Source: an uncultured Porphyromonadaceae bacterium
GTDB lineage: Bacteria; Bacteroidota; Bacteroidia; Bacteroidales; Muribaculaceae
DNA length: 22,194 nt
Direction of reading: 5' to 3'
Assembly: GCA_902461565.1 (NCBI GenBank)
Contig: CABPYL010000045.1
Location: 1 to 22,194 of the forward strand
The position numbers and the translations under genes are program-made. Below, in pieces: positions 15,186 to 22,194 of the stretch. Numbering within the stretch: position 1 is the stretch's first letter; each line of letters starts with the position of its first letter. The notes under the pieces were generated by a model. It ran no database searches. It was not told the DNA's origin and worked only from the letters and a program-made list of their open reading frames with translations.

Positions 15186-15279
15186 TCAAGTCCTTTCGTC
15201 GGTATTGACCGCGTCAAGTTCAAAGGGTACTGAAGATTAGCTCTTTCAAGTTCTCAGCCGCTTGTGGCACCCCTCTTGA
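15186..15279 (-). promoter_or_regulatory. TPP riboswitch (THI element)
   Basis: Minus strand, 5' to 3': P1 arm TCAAG (15279-15275), GGGGTGCC (15273-15266), GGCTGAGA (15259-15252), ACCCTTTGAAC (15228-15218), then TCAATACCGACGAAAGGA (15208-15191) and the other P1 arm CTTGA (15190-15186). These are the conserved THI-box blocks in the right order. Binding of thiamine pyrophosphate should lower expression of the thiS-thiD operon. GCTAATC inside the aptamer (15241-15235) is complementary to GATTAGC downstream (15161-15155), a likely switching contact. Confidence 0.93.
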
Positions 15280-15295
15280 GTGATATCTTTCACCG

Positions 15296-15303
15296 CAAAA
15301 GTA
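15296..15303 (-). promoter_or_regulatory. -7 element of the thiamine operon
   Basis: TACTTTTG matches TAnnTTTG and lies about 17 bases before the riboswitch aptamer. No TTTG is seen at the usual -33 distance; the palindrome at 15309-15326 fills that space. Confidence 0.5.
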
Positions 15304-15308
15304 AGCAA

Positions 15309-15326
15309 TTCTTTTTATAAAAAGAA
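15309..15326. other. Perfect 18-base AT-rich palindrome
   Basis: TTCTTTTTATAAAAAGAA reads the same on both strands. It lies between the lptG stop and the thiamine promoter element, overlapping where a -33 region would be. It could be an operator, or end lptG transcription. A second T/A-rich imperfect inverted repeat lies at about 15333-15360. Confidence 0.45.
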
Positions 15327-15371
15327 CAGCAGCCTCAAAAATTTTTCGAAAAAAATCAGGGGAAGTGTAAA

Positions 15372-16448
15372 TCAGCCCTTAGAAGCGCGCCGATACAGTA
15401 TAACAGCGACTATAGCATATATAAAGTTTGGAATCCACATGGCCACAAAGGCGCTTGTGAGACCCGAAAGCGCAAACGTCTGCGTAATAGTCATGAACAG
15501 AATATAGCTGAAACTGAGAACCAGACCGATACCTATATTAAGTCCCATACCGCCTTTAACCTTGCGCACCGACAGCGTCATGCCAATGATTGTAAGAATG
15601 AACGCGGCGGCAGTCATGGCTATGCGTCGCTGCTGCTCCACCTCAAAAGATTTTATGTTTGCAACGCCACGCTGTTTCTGTCTGCGGATATACTCGCCGA
15701 GCTCGTCGGATGTCATCTGCTCGTGATCGACCGCCGATATCAGGAAGTCGCGGGGCTCAAAAGCGATTGTGGTATCAAGCTGCCGTCCCTTTTCTATAAA
15801 TTCGCGGTCGTTGCGGAAATCGCGCTTCACATAATCGCGTACCTGCCAACTGTAAAGAGTATCCCAACGAATAGACTGCGCCGTAAGCCGCGATACAAGG
15901 CGCTTGTTCTCGTCAAACGATTCCAGCGAAAAACGGTAGCCGGTTTTGGAAATGTTGTCGTAACGGTTCATATAGGCAATCTGTCCGGGCGACACCATCA
16001 GCATAATGTTTGAACCATAGTCCACGCGTTTGTTCTTTACATACTTATTAGAGTACTCTATTCGCTTGACGTTGGCCGGCGGGATGATATACGCACTCAA
16101 CAGGTATGTGGCCGTTGCAATAATTGCTGCAGAAACAAGATAAGGCCGGAGCAGTCGCCTGAAACTCACTCCCGCCGACAGCATAGCTATAATCTCGCTG
16201 TTACCTGCCAGCTTGGACGTGAAGAATATCACCGCAATAAACGTGAACAGCGGCGAGAACTGATTGGCAAAATATGGAAGGAAGTTGAGAAAATAGTCAA
16301 ACACAGTAGCTTTCAACGGCGCCGCGATGAATGAATCGAGTTTCTCGTTAATATCGAACATAACAACGATCGCCAGCAGCAGAATGATGGCGAATATATA
16401 AGTTCCGAGGAACTTTCGTATTATGTACCGGTCGAGAATCTTGAACAT
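15372..16448 (-). CDS. lptG: LptF/LptG family lipopolysaccharide export permease
   Basis: An inner-membrane permease of the YjgP/YjgQ family, part of the LptBFG transporter that extracts LPS for transport to the outer membrane. The 358 residues fit. Two to three membrane segments lie in the first 125 residues (FAIILLLAIVVMFDI; LFTFIAVIFF; SAAIIATATYLLSAYII). A periplasmic beta-jellyroll domain spans about 130-265 and three segments follow at about 280-350 (MTAAAFILTIIGMTLSV; IGLVLSFSYILFM; WIPNFIYAIVAVILY). The N-terminus MFKILDRYIIRKFLGTY and the KLAGNSEIIAMLSAGVS coupling helix are typical. LptF and LptG are hard to tell apart. It starts three bases after the tgt stop, an arrangement common in Bacteroidetes. 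Confidence 0.9.
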   Translation of the reverse strand: MFKILDRYIIRKFLGTYIFAIILLLAIVVMFDINEKLDSFIAAPLKATVFDYFLNFLPYFANQFSPLFTFIAVIFFTSKLAGNSEIIAMLSAGVSFRRLLRPYLVSAAIIATATYLLSAYIIPPANVKRIEYSNKYVKNKRVDYGSNIMLMVSPGQIAYMNRYDNISKTGYRFSLESFDENKRLVSRLTAQSIRWDTLYSWQVRDYVKRDFRNDREFIEKGRQLDTTIAFEPRDFLISAVDHEQMTSDELGEYIRRQKQRGVANIKSFEVEQQRRIAMTAAAFILTIIGMTLSVRKVKGGMGLNIGIGLVLSFSYILFMTITQTFALSGLTSAFVAMWIPNFIYAIVAVILYRRASKG

Positions 16449-16451
16449 CGG

Positions 16452-17582
16452 TCAGAGCCGTCTTGAAAGTTTCTGTACCATCTCGATTTTCCAGGCGTGG
16501 AAATCGCCGGCGAAAATATGTTTGCGTGCCTCTCCCACGAGCCACAAATAGAAAGCGAGGTTGTGTATAGAGGCTATCTGCATCGCCAGCAATTCGTTGG
16601 CAATAAACAGATGCCGCACATAGGCTTTAGTATACACATTATCCACAAACGACGGGCCTCCCGGCCACAGAGGAGAGAAATCGTTGGCCCACTTGAGGTT
16701 GCGCATATTCATTGTACCTTCTGGCGTAAACAGCATGCCATTACGGCCGTTGCGCGTGGGCATCACACAATCCATCATGTCCACACCTCGGTCTATGGCT
16801 TCGAGAATATTCACCGGCGTGCCCACGCCCATAAGATAGCGCGGACGATCCTGCGGCAATATCTCGTTGACAACCTCGATCATGTCGTACATCGTCTCGG
16901 CAGGCTCTCCAACCGCAAGGCCTCCGATAGCATACCCGTCGGCGCCGAGCGAAACGGCATGCTCAGCCGCCTCGCGGCGCAAATCGGGATATGTACAACC
17001 CTGTACGATAGGAAAATACGACTGATAATGGCCGTACAACGGTTCTGTTTCCTTATAATGCTTCCATCCTCGTTCAAGCCAGCGTTTGGTAAGGTCGAGC
17101 GACTTGCGTGTGTATTCACGATCTGATGTACCCGGAGGACACTCGTCCAGAGCCATCATTATATCAGAGCCGATAGTACGTTGTATGTCCACCACGTTTT
17201 CCGGAGTGAACAGATGTTTCGAACCGTCGATATGGCTGCGGAAATGCGCGCCTTCCTCGGTAAGCTTGCGGTTACTGCTCAGCGAAAACACCTGAAAGCC
17301 ACCACTGTCGGTAAGAATCGGACGGTCCCAGCCGTTGAAACGGTGAAGCCCCCCGGCCTGGCGTATAATATCCATGCCGGGACGCAGATACAGGTGATAT
17401 GTGTTGCCGAGGATTATCTGTGCTTTTATATCGTCGCGCAACTCACGCATATGCACGGCCTTGACAGCACCTGCGGTACCGACAGGCATGAAAATAGGGG
17501 TTTGAATGGAACCGTGGTCGGTTTCAATCAAGCCAGCGCGCGCTTGCGAGGCGGCATCAGCACATTCAACGGTAAAACGCAT
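16452..17582 (-). CDS. tgt: Queuine tRNA-ribosyltransferase
   Basis: Tgt swaps guanine 34 for preQ1 in tRNAs with GUN anticodons. I use the ATG at 17582 (MRFTVECADAASQARAGLIE), two bases after the upstream stop; a TTG two codons earlier overlaps that stop. The 376-residue protein has LTDSGGFQVFSLSS with a catalytic Asp, FPIVQGCTYPDLR, GGLAVGEP and the nucleophile Asp in MMDCVMPTRNGRNGMLF. In the zinc site region the usual CxCxxC is replaced: PSFVDNVYTKAYVRHL keeps only the His. Bacteroidetes homologues often look this way in my recollection, so this may be lineage-normal. It is the middle gene of the nucleotidyltransferase-tgt-lptG operon. Confidence 0.95.
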   Translation of the reverse strand: MRFTVECADAASQARAGLIETDHGSIQTPIFMPVGTAGAVKAVHMRELRDDIKAQIILGNTYHLYLRPGMDIIRQAGGLHRFNGWDRPILTDSGGFQVFSLSSNRKLTEEGAHFRSHIDGSKHLFTPENVVDIQRTIGSDIMMALDECPPGTSDREYTRKSLDLTKRWLERGWKHYKETEPLYGHYQSYFPIVQGCTYPDLRREAAEHAVSLGADGYAIGGLAVGEPAETMYDMIEVVNEILPQDRPRYLMGVGTPVNILEAIDRGVDMMDCVMPTRNGRNGMLFTPEGTMNMRNLKWANDFSPLWPGGPSFVDNVYTKAYVRHLFIANELLAMQIASIHNLAFYLWLVGEARKHIFAGDFHAWKIEMVQKLSRRL

Positions 17583-17584
17583 TT

Positions 17585-18493
17585 TCAAAACAGTTTGTCG
17601 GGATATTCACCGGCTTCGTGAAGCTTACGCAGACTCTCGACAACCATCGGACGGTCCTCGCTGTAAGTTACACCGAACCATTTGGAAGTTGTGTCGAGTA
17701 CATCTACAGTCGCCTCGCCCTTTTTCACCAGTTTGTCTACAACCGAGGGAATAAAAAATTCGCTTTTGGGTGTGTCGATATACTTATTCAGGAACTTGAC
17801 GAACTCGCGTTTGCTGAAATCGAAATAATCGGGAGTAAAACCCCAGAAATTCATAGAAACCGGCGTGTTGGATTCAAGATACTGTTTGTTGCCTTCGGCA
17901 TCCGTGTAGAAGATTTTGTGATCGCCGTCGAAAGCGATTGCTGTACGCTCTACAACATCGGCCAGTTTGCCGGAAGCGTCGACGGTGCATACGCCACGGC
18001 TTACAGAACCGTTCTCTGTCATTGTATTGCCAAGACGGAATGCCACCATACAGTAACGGTCTTTTTCATTCTGGCTAAGATTGGACAGATAGCGGGCGAT
18101 AACCTCGAAAGCGTCGCGCCCATAGTAGTCGTCAGCGTTGATTACAGCAAATGGCTCGTTTATTACACCATCGGCCATAAGAACAGCATGGTTCGTACCC
18201 CAGGGCTTCTGACGGTCTGCGGGAACGGTATAGCCTTCGGGCAGTGCGTCAACACTCTGGAAAACTACCTCGACGGGGACATGTCCTTCGTATTTCGACA
18301 GAATTTTTTCGCGGAAATCTTTCTCGAAATCCTTGCGGATTACAAATACCACTTTACCGAAGCCGGCGCGGAGAGCGTCGAAAATAGAATAGTCCATAAT
18401 TGTCTGCCCCTGGGGGCCGACACCATCAAGCTGCTTGAGGCCGCCGTAACGGCTACCCATACCTGCTGCGAGAATATACAATGTAGGTTTCAT
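17585..18493 (-). CDS. Sugar nucleotidyltransferase family protein
   Basis: A 302-residue soluble GT-A-fold enzyme that probably links a sugar phosphate to an NTP. The N-terminus has LAAGMGSRYGGLKQLDGVG, the nucleotide-binding signature, and the metal-binding motif is in AVINADDYYGRDAFEVI. Later segments are ESNTPVSMNFWGFTPDYF and KSEFFIPSVVD. The start is ATG at 18493: a TTG nine codons upstream lies inside the TAACTTTG promoter element, so it cannot be transcribed. It is the first gene of an operon with tgt (2-base gap) and lptG. Its substrate is not readable from sequence; a link to surface glycans is possible. Confidence 0.88.
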   Translation of the reverse strand: MKPTLYILAAGMGSRYGGLKQLDGVGPQGQTIMDYSIFDALRAGFGKVVFVIRKDFEKDFREKILSKYEGHVPVEVVFQSVDALPEGYTVPADRQKPWGTNHAVLMADGVINEPFAVINADDYYGRDAFEVIARYLSNLSQNEKDRYCMVAFRLGNTMTENGSVSRGVCTVDASGKLADVVERTAIAFDGDHKIFYTDAEGNKQYLESNTPVSMNFWGFTPDYFDFSKREFVKFLNKYIDTPKSEFFIPSVVDKLVKKGEATVDVLDTTSKWFGVTYSEDRPMVVESLRKLHEAGEYPDKLF

Positions 18494-18517
18494 ATTGTCT
18501 GTTTTAGATTTTGAGCG

Positions 18518-18525
18518 CAAAGTTA
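18518..18525 (-). promoter_or_regulatory. -7 element of the nucleotidyltransferase-tgt-lptG operon
   Basis: TAACTTTG on the minus strand matches TAnnTTTG and lies 24 bases before the ATG at 18493. No clear -33 TTTG is seen at the normal distance. Confidence 0.5.
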
Positions 18526-18560
18526 GTCATTTTTATTGAATTTTATGCCCTTATCAACGC

Positions 18561-18607
18561 ACAACGAACAATCGCAGTGCTATTGCACTTCAAACGGAGT
18601 TCGTTGT
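18561..18607. repeat. Nested inverted repeat upstream of the recombinase
   Basis: ACAACGAAC (18561-18569) and GTTCGTTGT (18599-18607) form a perfect 9-base inverted repeat. Inside it AGTGC (18576-18580) and GCACT (18585-18589) form a second one around TATT. It lies in the 168-base divergent region between the nucleotidyltransferase operon and the recombinase gene. It could be a recombinase binding or crossover site, an operator or a hairpin. Confidence 0.5.
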
Positions 18608-18661
18608 CGTGAAATTTTTCGTATTATAGCAACATATATATAAATCGTAAATAAATACATA

Positions 18662-19864
18662 ATGGCATCAGTAAAAGTAAAATTCCGGCCCTCCGCAGTT
18701 TCCGGACACAAAGGAACCGTCTATTATCAGATTATACACTGCCGCAAGCCACGTCAGCTTTTGACCGACTACCACATAACGGCCGACGAATGGGATGCGG
18801 ACAATGCTTCTGTCCGTATCATCCGGTCAGGAGACCGGTCATCTGTACTGCTATCCATACGTGAACGCATACGCTGGGACATTGAGCATCTCTCAAAGAT
18901 TATCCGAAAACTTGATGCAGAAGGTATAGAATATAGTTCCGACGATATCATCCTGGAATTCAACCGCTATTCAAAGAACTACTCACTTTCCAATTTCTCA
19001 GAAAACATTATTGACAGGCTGAAACAGAATAAAAAAGTGAGAACCTCCGAGGCCTACATATCTGCCCTTCGCAGTTTCATGAACTTCCGTAAAGGAGAGG
19101 ATATAATGCTTGACTGCCTTACATCAGATATAATGGAGGCCTACGAGGCTTGGCTTCACAACCGGGATGTCGCCCCCAATACAATTTCGTTTTACACACG
19201 GATACTTCGTGCCATATATAACCGCGCAGTAGAAAACGGCATAATCGAAAACCGCAACCCCTTCCGTCGTGTATTCACGCGCGTGGACAAGACAATTAAA
19301 CGCGCATTGCCAATTTCAATACTCAGAAAAATCAAAAATCTTGATCTTACGCAAAAACCGGGGCTTGAATATGCCCGGGATATGTTTCTGATGAGTTTCT
19401 ACCTCCGCGGAATGAGCTTCATCGACATGGCTTTCCTAAAAAAAACAGATTTAAAAAACGGCTACATCGTATATCGACGCCACAAAACAGGACAACAACT
19501 TATTATTGAATGGACAAAAGAAATGCAGCTGCTCCTCGACAAATATCCCGCGAACGTAACCCGATATCTTCTGCCAATCATCTGCAATCCGGACAAAAAC
19601 GAAAGATGCCTGTACCGCAACGCGGCCTATCGAATAAACTATCGGCTGAAAATTATTGCAAAAAAAGTAGGCATAACCGTTCCATTGACGCTCTATGTCG
19701 CGCGCCACAGCTGGGCCTCAGCTGCTAAAGCCAAAGGCGTGCCGCTTGCTGTAATCAGTGAAGGAATGGGACACGACTCTGAGGCAACGACTCAAATCTA
19801 TCTGGCAAGCCTCGATACCTCTATAGTCGACAAGGCCAACAGCATGATTATAAAATCTATATAA
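18662..19864 (+). CDS. Tyrosine recombinase (phage-integrase family)
   Basis: A 400-residue site-specific recombinase. Residues 1-100 hold the Arm-DNA-binding-like domain of Bacteroidetes integrases, 105-205 the SAM-like core-binding domain and 215-400 the catalytic domain. Catalytic residues: R249 (FYLRGMSFIDMAFL), K275 (RRHKTGQ), R348 in LYVARHSWAS (Tyr in place of the first His of HxxR, as is common in this phylum), H371 (GMGHDSEATTQIY) and the nucleophile Y380. All needed residues are there. It is not flanked by other mobile genes and lies directly ahead of a UpxY-type locus, where such recombinases often invert capsule promoters in Bacteroides. A perfect terminator hairpin follows. No clear promoter is seen. 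Confidence 0.92.
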   Translation: MASVKVKFRPSAVSGHKGTVYYQIIHCRKPRQLLTDYHITADEWDADNASVRIIRSGDRSSVLLSIRERIRWDIEHLSKIIRKLDAEGIEYSSDDIILEFNRYSKNYSLSNFSENIIDRLKQNKKVRTSEAYISALRSFMNFRKGEDIMLDCLTSDIMEAYEAWLHNRDVAPNTISFYTRILRAIYNRAVENGIIENRNPFRRVFTRVDKTIKRALPISILRKIKNLDLTQKPGLEYARDMFLMSFYLRGMSFIDMAFLKKTDLKNGYIVYRRHKTGQQLIIEWTKEMQLLLDKYPANVTRYLLPIICNPDKNERCLYRNAAYRINYRLKIIAKKVGITVPLTLYVARHSWASAAKAKGVPLAVISEGMGHDSEATTQIYLASLDTSIVDKANSMIIKSI

Positions 19865-19868
19865 GTAT

Positions 19869-19898
19869 AAATCCTCGGAGCTGCTGTTCCGAGGATTT
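19869..19898 (+). terminator. Terminator of the recombinase gene
   Basis: AAATCCTCGGA (19869-19879) pairs perfectly over 11 bases with TCCGAGGATTT (19888-19898) around an 8-base loop. GTTT follows. It starts four bases after the stop codon. Confidence 0.85.
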
Positions 19899-20279
19899 GT
19901 TTATAAAAATTCTGTATCTTTACTTAATTGAGGATTTACATTGCAAAATTAAGAAATTATTCTGATATAAGTGCCAGAATTATTCGAAAAATATTTCTGT
20001 TCCTGTTTTTATGTTTCCGTTTTATGTTTCCGAATTCGGAGACTGAAAATTAGCAGAATTTGCAATTTGTTTAGCGGAATTTGGATTACTGATACATAAT
20101 CGAATGATTTTCAAAGGCAACAGAAATTCATTATCTCTTAAGTATTGAGGATAGAAATTTCTTCGGGTAGTCGGGCACTCCGACTTTTCGGTAGTTTGAT
20201 AAGCAGTCAATCTTTCACATTGATAATCAATGGATTGCAGTTTACCAGACCAAGTAAGAGAATATTCCACAGCTAACCA
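19899..20279 (+). promoter_or_regulatory. Gene-free leader region of the UpxY-type locus
   Basis: This AT-rich 381-base stretch has no plausible gene. It holds a tandem repeat of TTTTATGTTTCCG (20007-20019 and 20020-20032) that runs into the palindrome TCCGAATTCGGA (20029-20040). A hairpin AGTCGG/CCGACT lies at 20169-20185 followed by TTT, and a CATTGAT/ATCAATG inverted repeat at 20218-20232. UpxY-type antiterminators act in such leaders. The best promoter-like match is the imperfect TATCTTTA at 19915-19922. I found no long inverted repeats of the kind that flank invertible promoters. Confidence 0.5.
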
Positions 20280-21293
20280 ATGACTTCTGAATTACGAGAG
20301 GACGTGCCTTGTTGGTTCGTGCTGAACCACATCGCCGCCACCTTTCAGAATCAGGCAAAAAAAGAAGTTGACAGATTCAACCGCAGCCAAAACTGCGGGC
20401 TTGAGTTGTTCGCGCCTACTTATGTGATACGTGAGGAGCGTAATGGCGAAGTTAGGATGAAAGCTGCCAGCCTCACGTTCCACTATGTCTTCGTCAGAGG
20501 TACGCTACCGGATGTGAAACAGTTGTGCAGCCGGGACAATGGCTTTTCCTTTCTTCTTGACCGATGCGCTTCTATAAGGTATGCGGTGATTTCCGACCGG
20601 GACATGACCAATTTTATAAATATCGCCCGCGCATACAAGAACTGCCTACCCTACTTCTCGCTCGAGGATATCGACCTTGAAGACGGCGACCTCGTGGAGG
20701 TTATAAACGGCGACTTCCCCGGCCTTGTCGGCACATATATGCCACGGCCAAAAAGCAAGTCTGGCGACATCGTTCTGGGAATATTCAATAATGTAGGTAC
20801 AATCGCTTTCAATGTCAATGCCAAAGATGTCCGTGTACTTGAATTCTCAAGGAATAGCTCAAGAGCCAACGACCAGATTGACGCCTTCGTACCGCATCTG
20901 CTGAAAGCTCTCCGGCATTTCCATGCAGGAGAGGAATTGCCGCCGCCGCTGCTCGCGAAGCTGTCGATGTTTTGCAACCGCATGGCTGTTGCCCGCCTGG
21001 GTAACCGTAAACTCAACGCCAGGTTGCAGGCCCTCCTCTACGGAGCGAACTATATCCTCGGCAATATTTCCGCAGCCGAGAGCGCCGCGGCGCACTACAA
21101 CAAAGTGAAGGATTCCGTTACAAACAAATGGACCACTGCGTTGATAAACCTGATATTCGCTGTAGCTGGCGGTAATACTGAGCTGTTATTTTCCGAAAAA
21201 CCGAAAGACATCGAAACAACATCGAAAACTCAGGCGATGATAGCCTTGGAATACAACTACTATCTTGGCCTATCGGCTTCGAAACATGACTGA
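20280..21293 (+). CDS. UpxY-type NusG-like transcription antiterminator with C-terminal extension
   Basis: A 337-residue regulator of the NusG/RfaH group. Residues 10-118 are an NGN domain: CWFVLNHIAATFQNQAKKEV, LELFAPTYVIREE, SLTFHYVFVRGTL and YAVISDRDMTNFINI. Residues about 128-187 are a KOW domain: DGDLVEVINGDFPGLVGTYM, then GDIVLGIFN. Bacteroides UpxY proteins bind RNA polymerase at their own capsule operon leader and let it read into distal genes; those are, as I recall, near 170-190 residues. Here about 150 further residues (190-337) form a helical, TPR-like tail (LNARLQALLYGANYILGNIS). The gene opens the polysaccharide locus after a leader with hairpins, and its last 8 bases overlap the next gene, pointing to coupled translation. 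Confidence 0.87.
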   Translation: MTSELREDVPCWFVLNHIAATFQNQAKKEVDRFNRSQNCGLELFAPTYVIREERNGEVRMKAASLTFHYVFVRGTLPDVKQLCSRDNGFSFLLDRCASIRYAVISDRDMTNFINIARAYKNCLPYFSLEDIDLEDGDLVEVINGDFPGLVGTYMPRPKSKSGDIVLGIFNNVGTIAFNVNAKDVRVLEFSRNSSRANDQIDAFVPHLLKALRHFHAGEELPPPLLAKLSMFCNRMAVARLGNRKLNARLQALLYGANYILGNISAAESAAAHYNKVKDSVTNKWTTALINLIFAVAGGNTELLFSEKPKDIETTSKTQAMIALEYNYYLGLSASKHD

Positions 21294-22035
21294 GCAACTG
21301 AGTAAGCTCGGAATTGACGGGTTATACAATCTTTATCGCCAGTGGCCGCACCGACATGAGGAACGGCTTCTGTCTGGCCGCGAACACCTCACATTTTATT
21401 TCGAAGGCCGAATTGTCCGCGAACTTCAGCGCCGCCGTTCCACCACAAGAGCCGAACATCAGAAGATCGATTATTGCTCCAAGGCCTACAAGGGTGAACT
21501 TATAAATATGGCGCGCATTTTTGGAATACCCGTTGGCAATATACAGGCAACGGCGCCGTCAAAAACACGTACTCCGGAAGAACTCGCGGCCGTGATACGC
21601 CAATATGCCGATTATAAAACTATAGCCGACAGGGAAATACTTATCGAATACACCGATTCCGCACTCGAAACAATAGATGCGGCTCCGGATAAGCAGACGG
21701 TGGCAGAACTCGCCGCAGAACTGGCAGAACTCAACCGAAAGAAAATCATCCGCATTCCTCAGAAAGTCTACAGTATTCTTTACAACGCCGTCAACGACTG
21801 GCAGAAACATCCGCGCGTTCCAGACACCGAAATGGTTATGCCGCTGATGACACTGTCGCTACTCAACAACGACCTCACCTTCGAGCGCAAGGCCATCCGT
21901 ATTATCAACCGCTGTTACAAAGCCTGTCTGGATAGCCCCACCGACGCCGATCTCCGCATAGCCATCACATTCCGGGAATATCTCCCCCGCTTCAGCCGGA
22001 ACAGACTCAAAACCTGCTCAGCAGCAATACAATAA
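21286..22035 (+). CDS. Unknown helical protein coupled to UpxY
   Basis: A 249-residue soluble protein that I do not recognise. The ATG at 21286 is chosen because it lies within the 8-base overlap with the upstream stop; a TTG seven codons earlier is less likely. The sequence is almost entirely predicted helix: MTEQLSKLGIDGLYNLYRQW, EERLLSGREHLTFYFEGRIV, EELAAVIRQYADYKTIADRE, TVAELAAELAELNRKKIIRI and TFERKAIRIINRCYKACLDS. No signal peptide, membrane segment or catalytic motif is seen. It sits where capsule loci of Bacteroides carry upxZ, but it is longer and I see no clear similarity. A regulatory partner of the UpxY-like protein is the simplest idea. Confidence 0.8.
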   Translation: MTEQLSKLGIDGLYNLYRQWPHRHEERLLSGREHLTFYFEGRIVRELQRRRSTTRAEHQKIDYCSKAYKGELINMARIFGIPVGNIQATAPSKTRTPEELAAVIRQYADYKTIADREILIEYTDSALETIDAAPDKQTVAELAAELAELNRKKIIRIPQKVYSILYNAVNDWQKHPRVPDTEMVMPLMTLSLLNNDLTFERKAIRIINRCYKACLDSPTDADLRIAITFREYLPRFSRNRLKTCSAAIQ

Positions 22036-22070
22036 AACCCCGCTCAATATTAAAGATAATTTTGCAATCC

Positions 22071-22194
22071 ATGAACGATAAACAGTACAATATCGCCGTG
22101 GCCGGTACTGGCTACGTGGGCCTTTCTATCGCCACGCTTTTGGCACAGCACAATCATGTCACTGCAGTGGACGTGATTCCCGAGAAAGTAGAAC
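22071..22194 (+). CDS. UDP-glucose/nucleotide-sugar dehydrogenase, 5' part only
   Basis: The first 41 codons of a gene that runs off the window. The protein starts MNDKQYNIAVAGTGYVGLSI, then ATLLAQHNHVTAVDVIPEKV. GTGYVGLS is the NAD-binding loop of the UDP-glucose/GDP-mannose dehydrogenase family, and the Asp in VDVIPEKV ends the second strand. Such enzymes make UDP-uronic acids for capsule or exopolysaccharide. It lies 35 bases after the unknown helical protein, so it is probably the first structural gene of the polysaccharide operon. Confidence 0.85.
   Translation, partial: MNDKQYNIAVAGTGYVGLSIATLLAQHNHVTAVDVIPEKVE

Noticed and set aside
18662..19864. Tyrosine instead of histidine in the HxxR box of the recombinase, as a sign of inactivity
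   Set aside because: YVARHSW is common in active Bacteroidetes integrases, as I recall, and all other catalytic residues are present.
19899..20279. An invertible capsule promoter flanked by inverted repeats
   Set aside because: Only short inverted repeats (6-7 bases) were found in this stretch; none flank a promoter-like segment.
22057..22064. TAATTTTG just before the dehydrogenase start, resembling a promoter element
   Set aside because: It leaves only 6 bases before the ATG, no -33 element is seen, and the gene is most likely in the UpxY operon. A leaderless transcript remains possible.
1..22194. tRNA or rRNA genes, CRISPR arrays and insertion sequences
   Set aside because: No cloverleaf, regularly spaced repeat array, or transposase with terminal inverted repeats was recognised.

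Overview
The window reads as a chromosomal segment of a Bacteroidota member, most likely order Bacteroidales (Muribaculaceae-like is my guess, not proven). Reasons: several promoters fit the Bacteroidetes sigma-factor consensus (TTTG, about 19-20 bases, TAnnTTTG) rather than the E. coli one; there is a NusG-like UpxY regulator at the head of a surface-polysaccharide locus; secreted proteins have Bacteroidales-style repeats; and the tyrosine recombinase carries the YVARHSW box usual in this phylum.

Layout. (1) 1-1253: the 3' end of an uncharacterised, possibly ThiF/E1-related gene, convergent with and overlapping a PAS-LuxR regulator. (2) 1254-1613: non-coding, with five TGAACACA repeats that can fold into a stem-loop and a strong GC-rich hairpin behind dsbD. 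(3) 1614-3632: dsbD, with its own promoter. (4) 3798-7030: a two-gene minus-strand operon for secreted proteins (a beta-helix-like protein and a FYKPEP-repeat protein). It sits behind a leader of about 400 bases holding many helices and an intrinsic terminator. (5) 7104-8867: a lone plus-strand gene derived from NERD-nuclease/UvrD-type helicases in which the recognisable catalytic motifs have eroded, ending in a bidirectional terminator. (6) 8921-15303: a thiamine operon under a TPP riboswitch, ordered thiS, tenI-thiE fusion, thiG, thiH, thiF, methyltransferase, tenA, thiD. It makes the thiazole half de novo and salvages or phosphorylates the pyrimidine half; thiC is absent from the cluster. 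(7) 15372-18525: nucleotidyltransferase, tgt, lptG operon. (8) 18662 to the end: a divergent tyrosine recombinase, then a leader with hairpins, an extended UpxY-like antiterminator, an overlapping unknown helical protein, and the start of a UDP-sugar dehydrogenase. This looks like the regulated head of a capsule or exopolysaccharide locus.

The best candidates for something undescribed are the structured leader/attenuator at 6662-6998, the catalytically dead NERD-helicase at 7104-8867, the foldable repeat cluster at 1467-1561, and the extended UpxY plus its overlapping unknown partner at 20280-22035. All gene calls come from reading the sequence; no database search was run.
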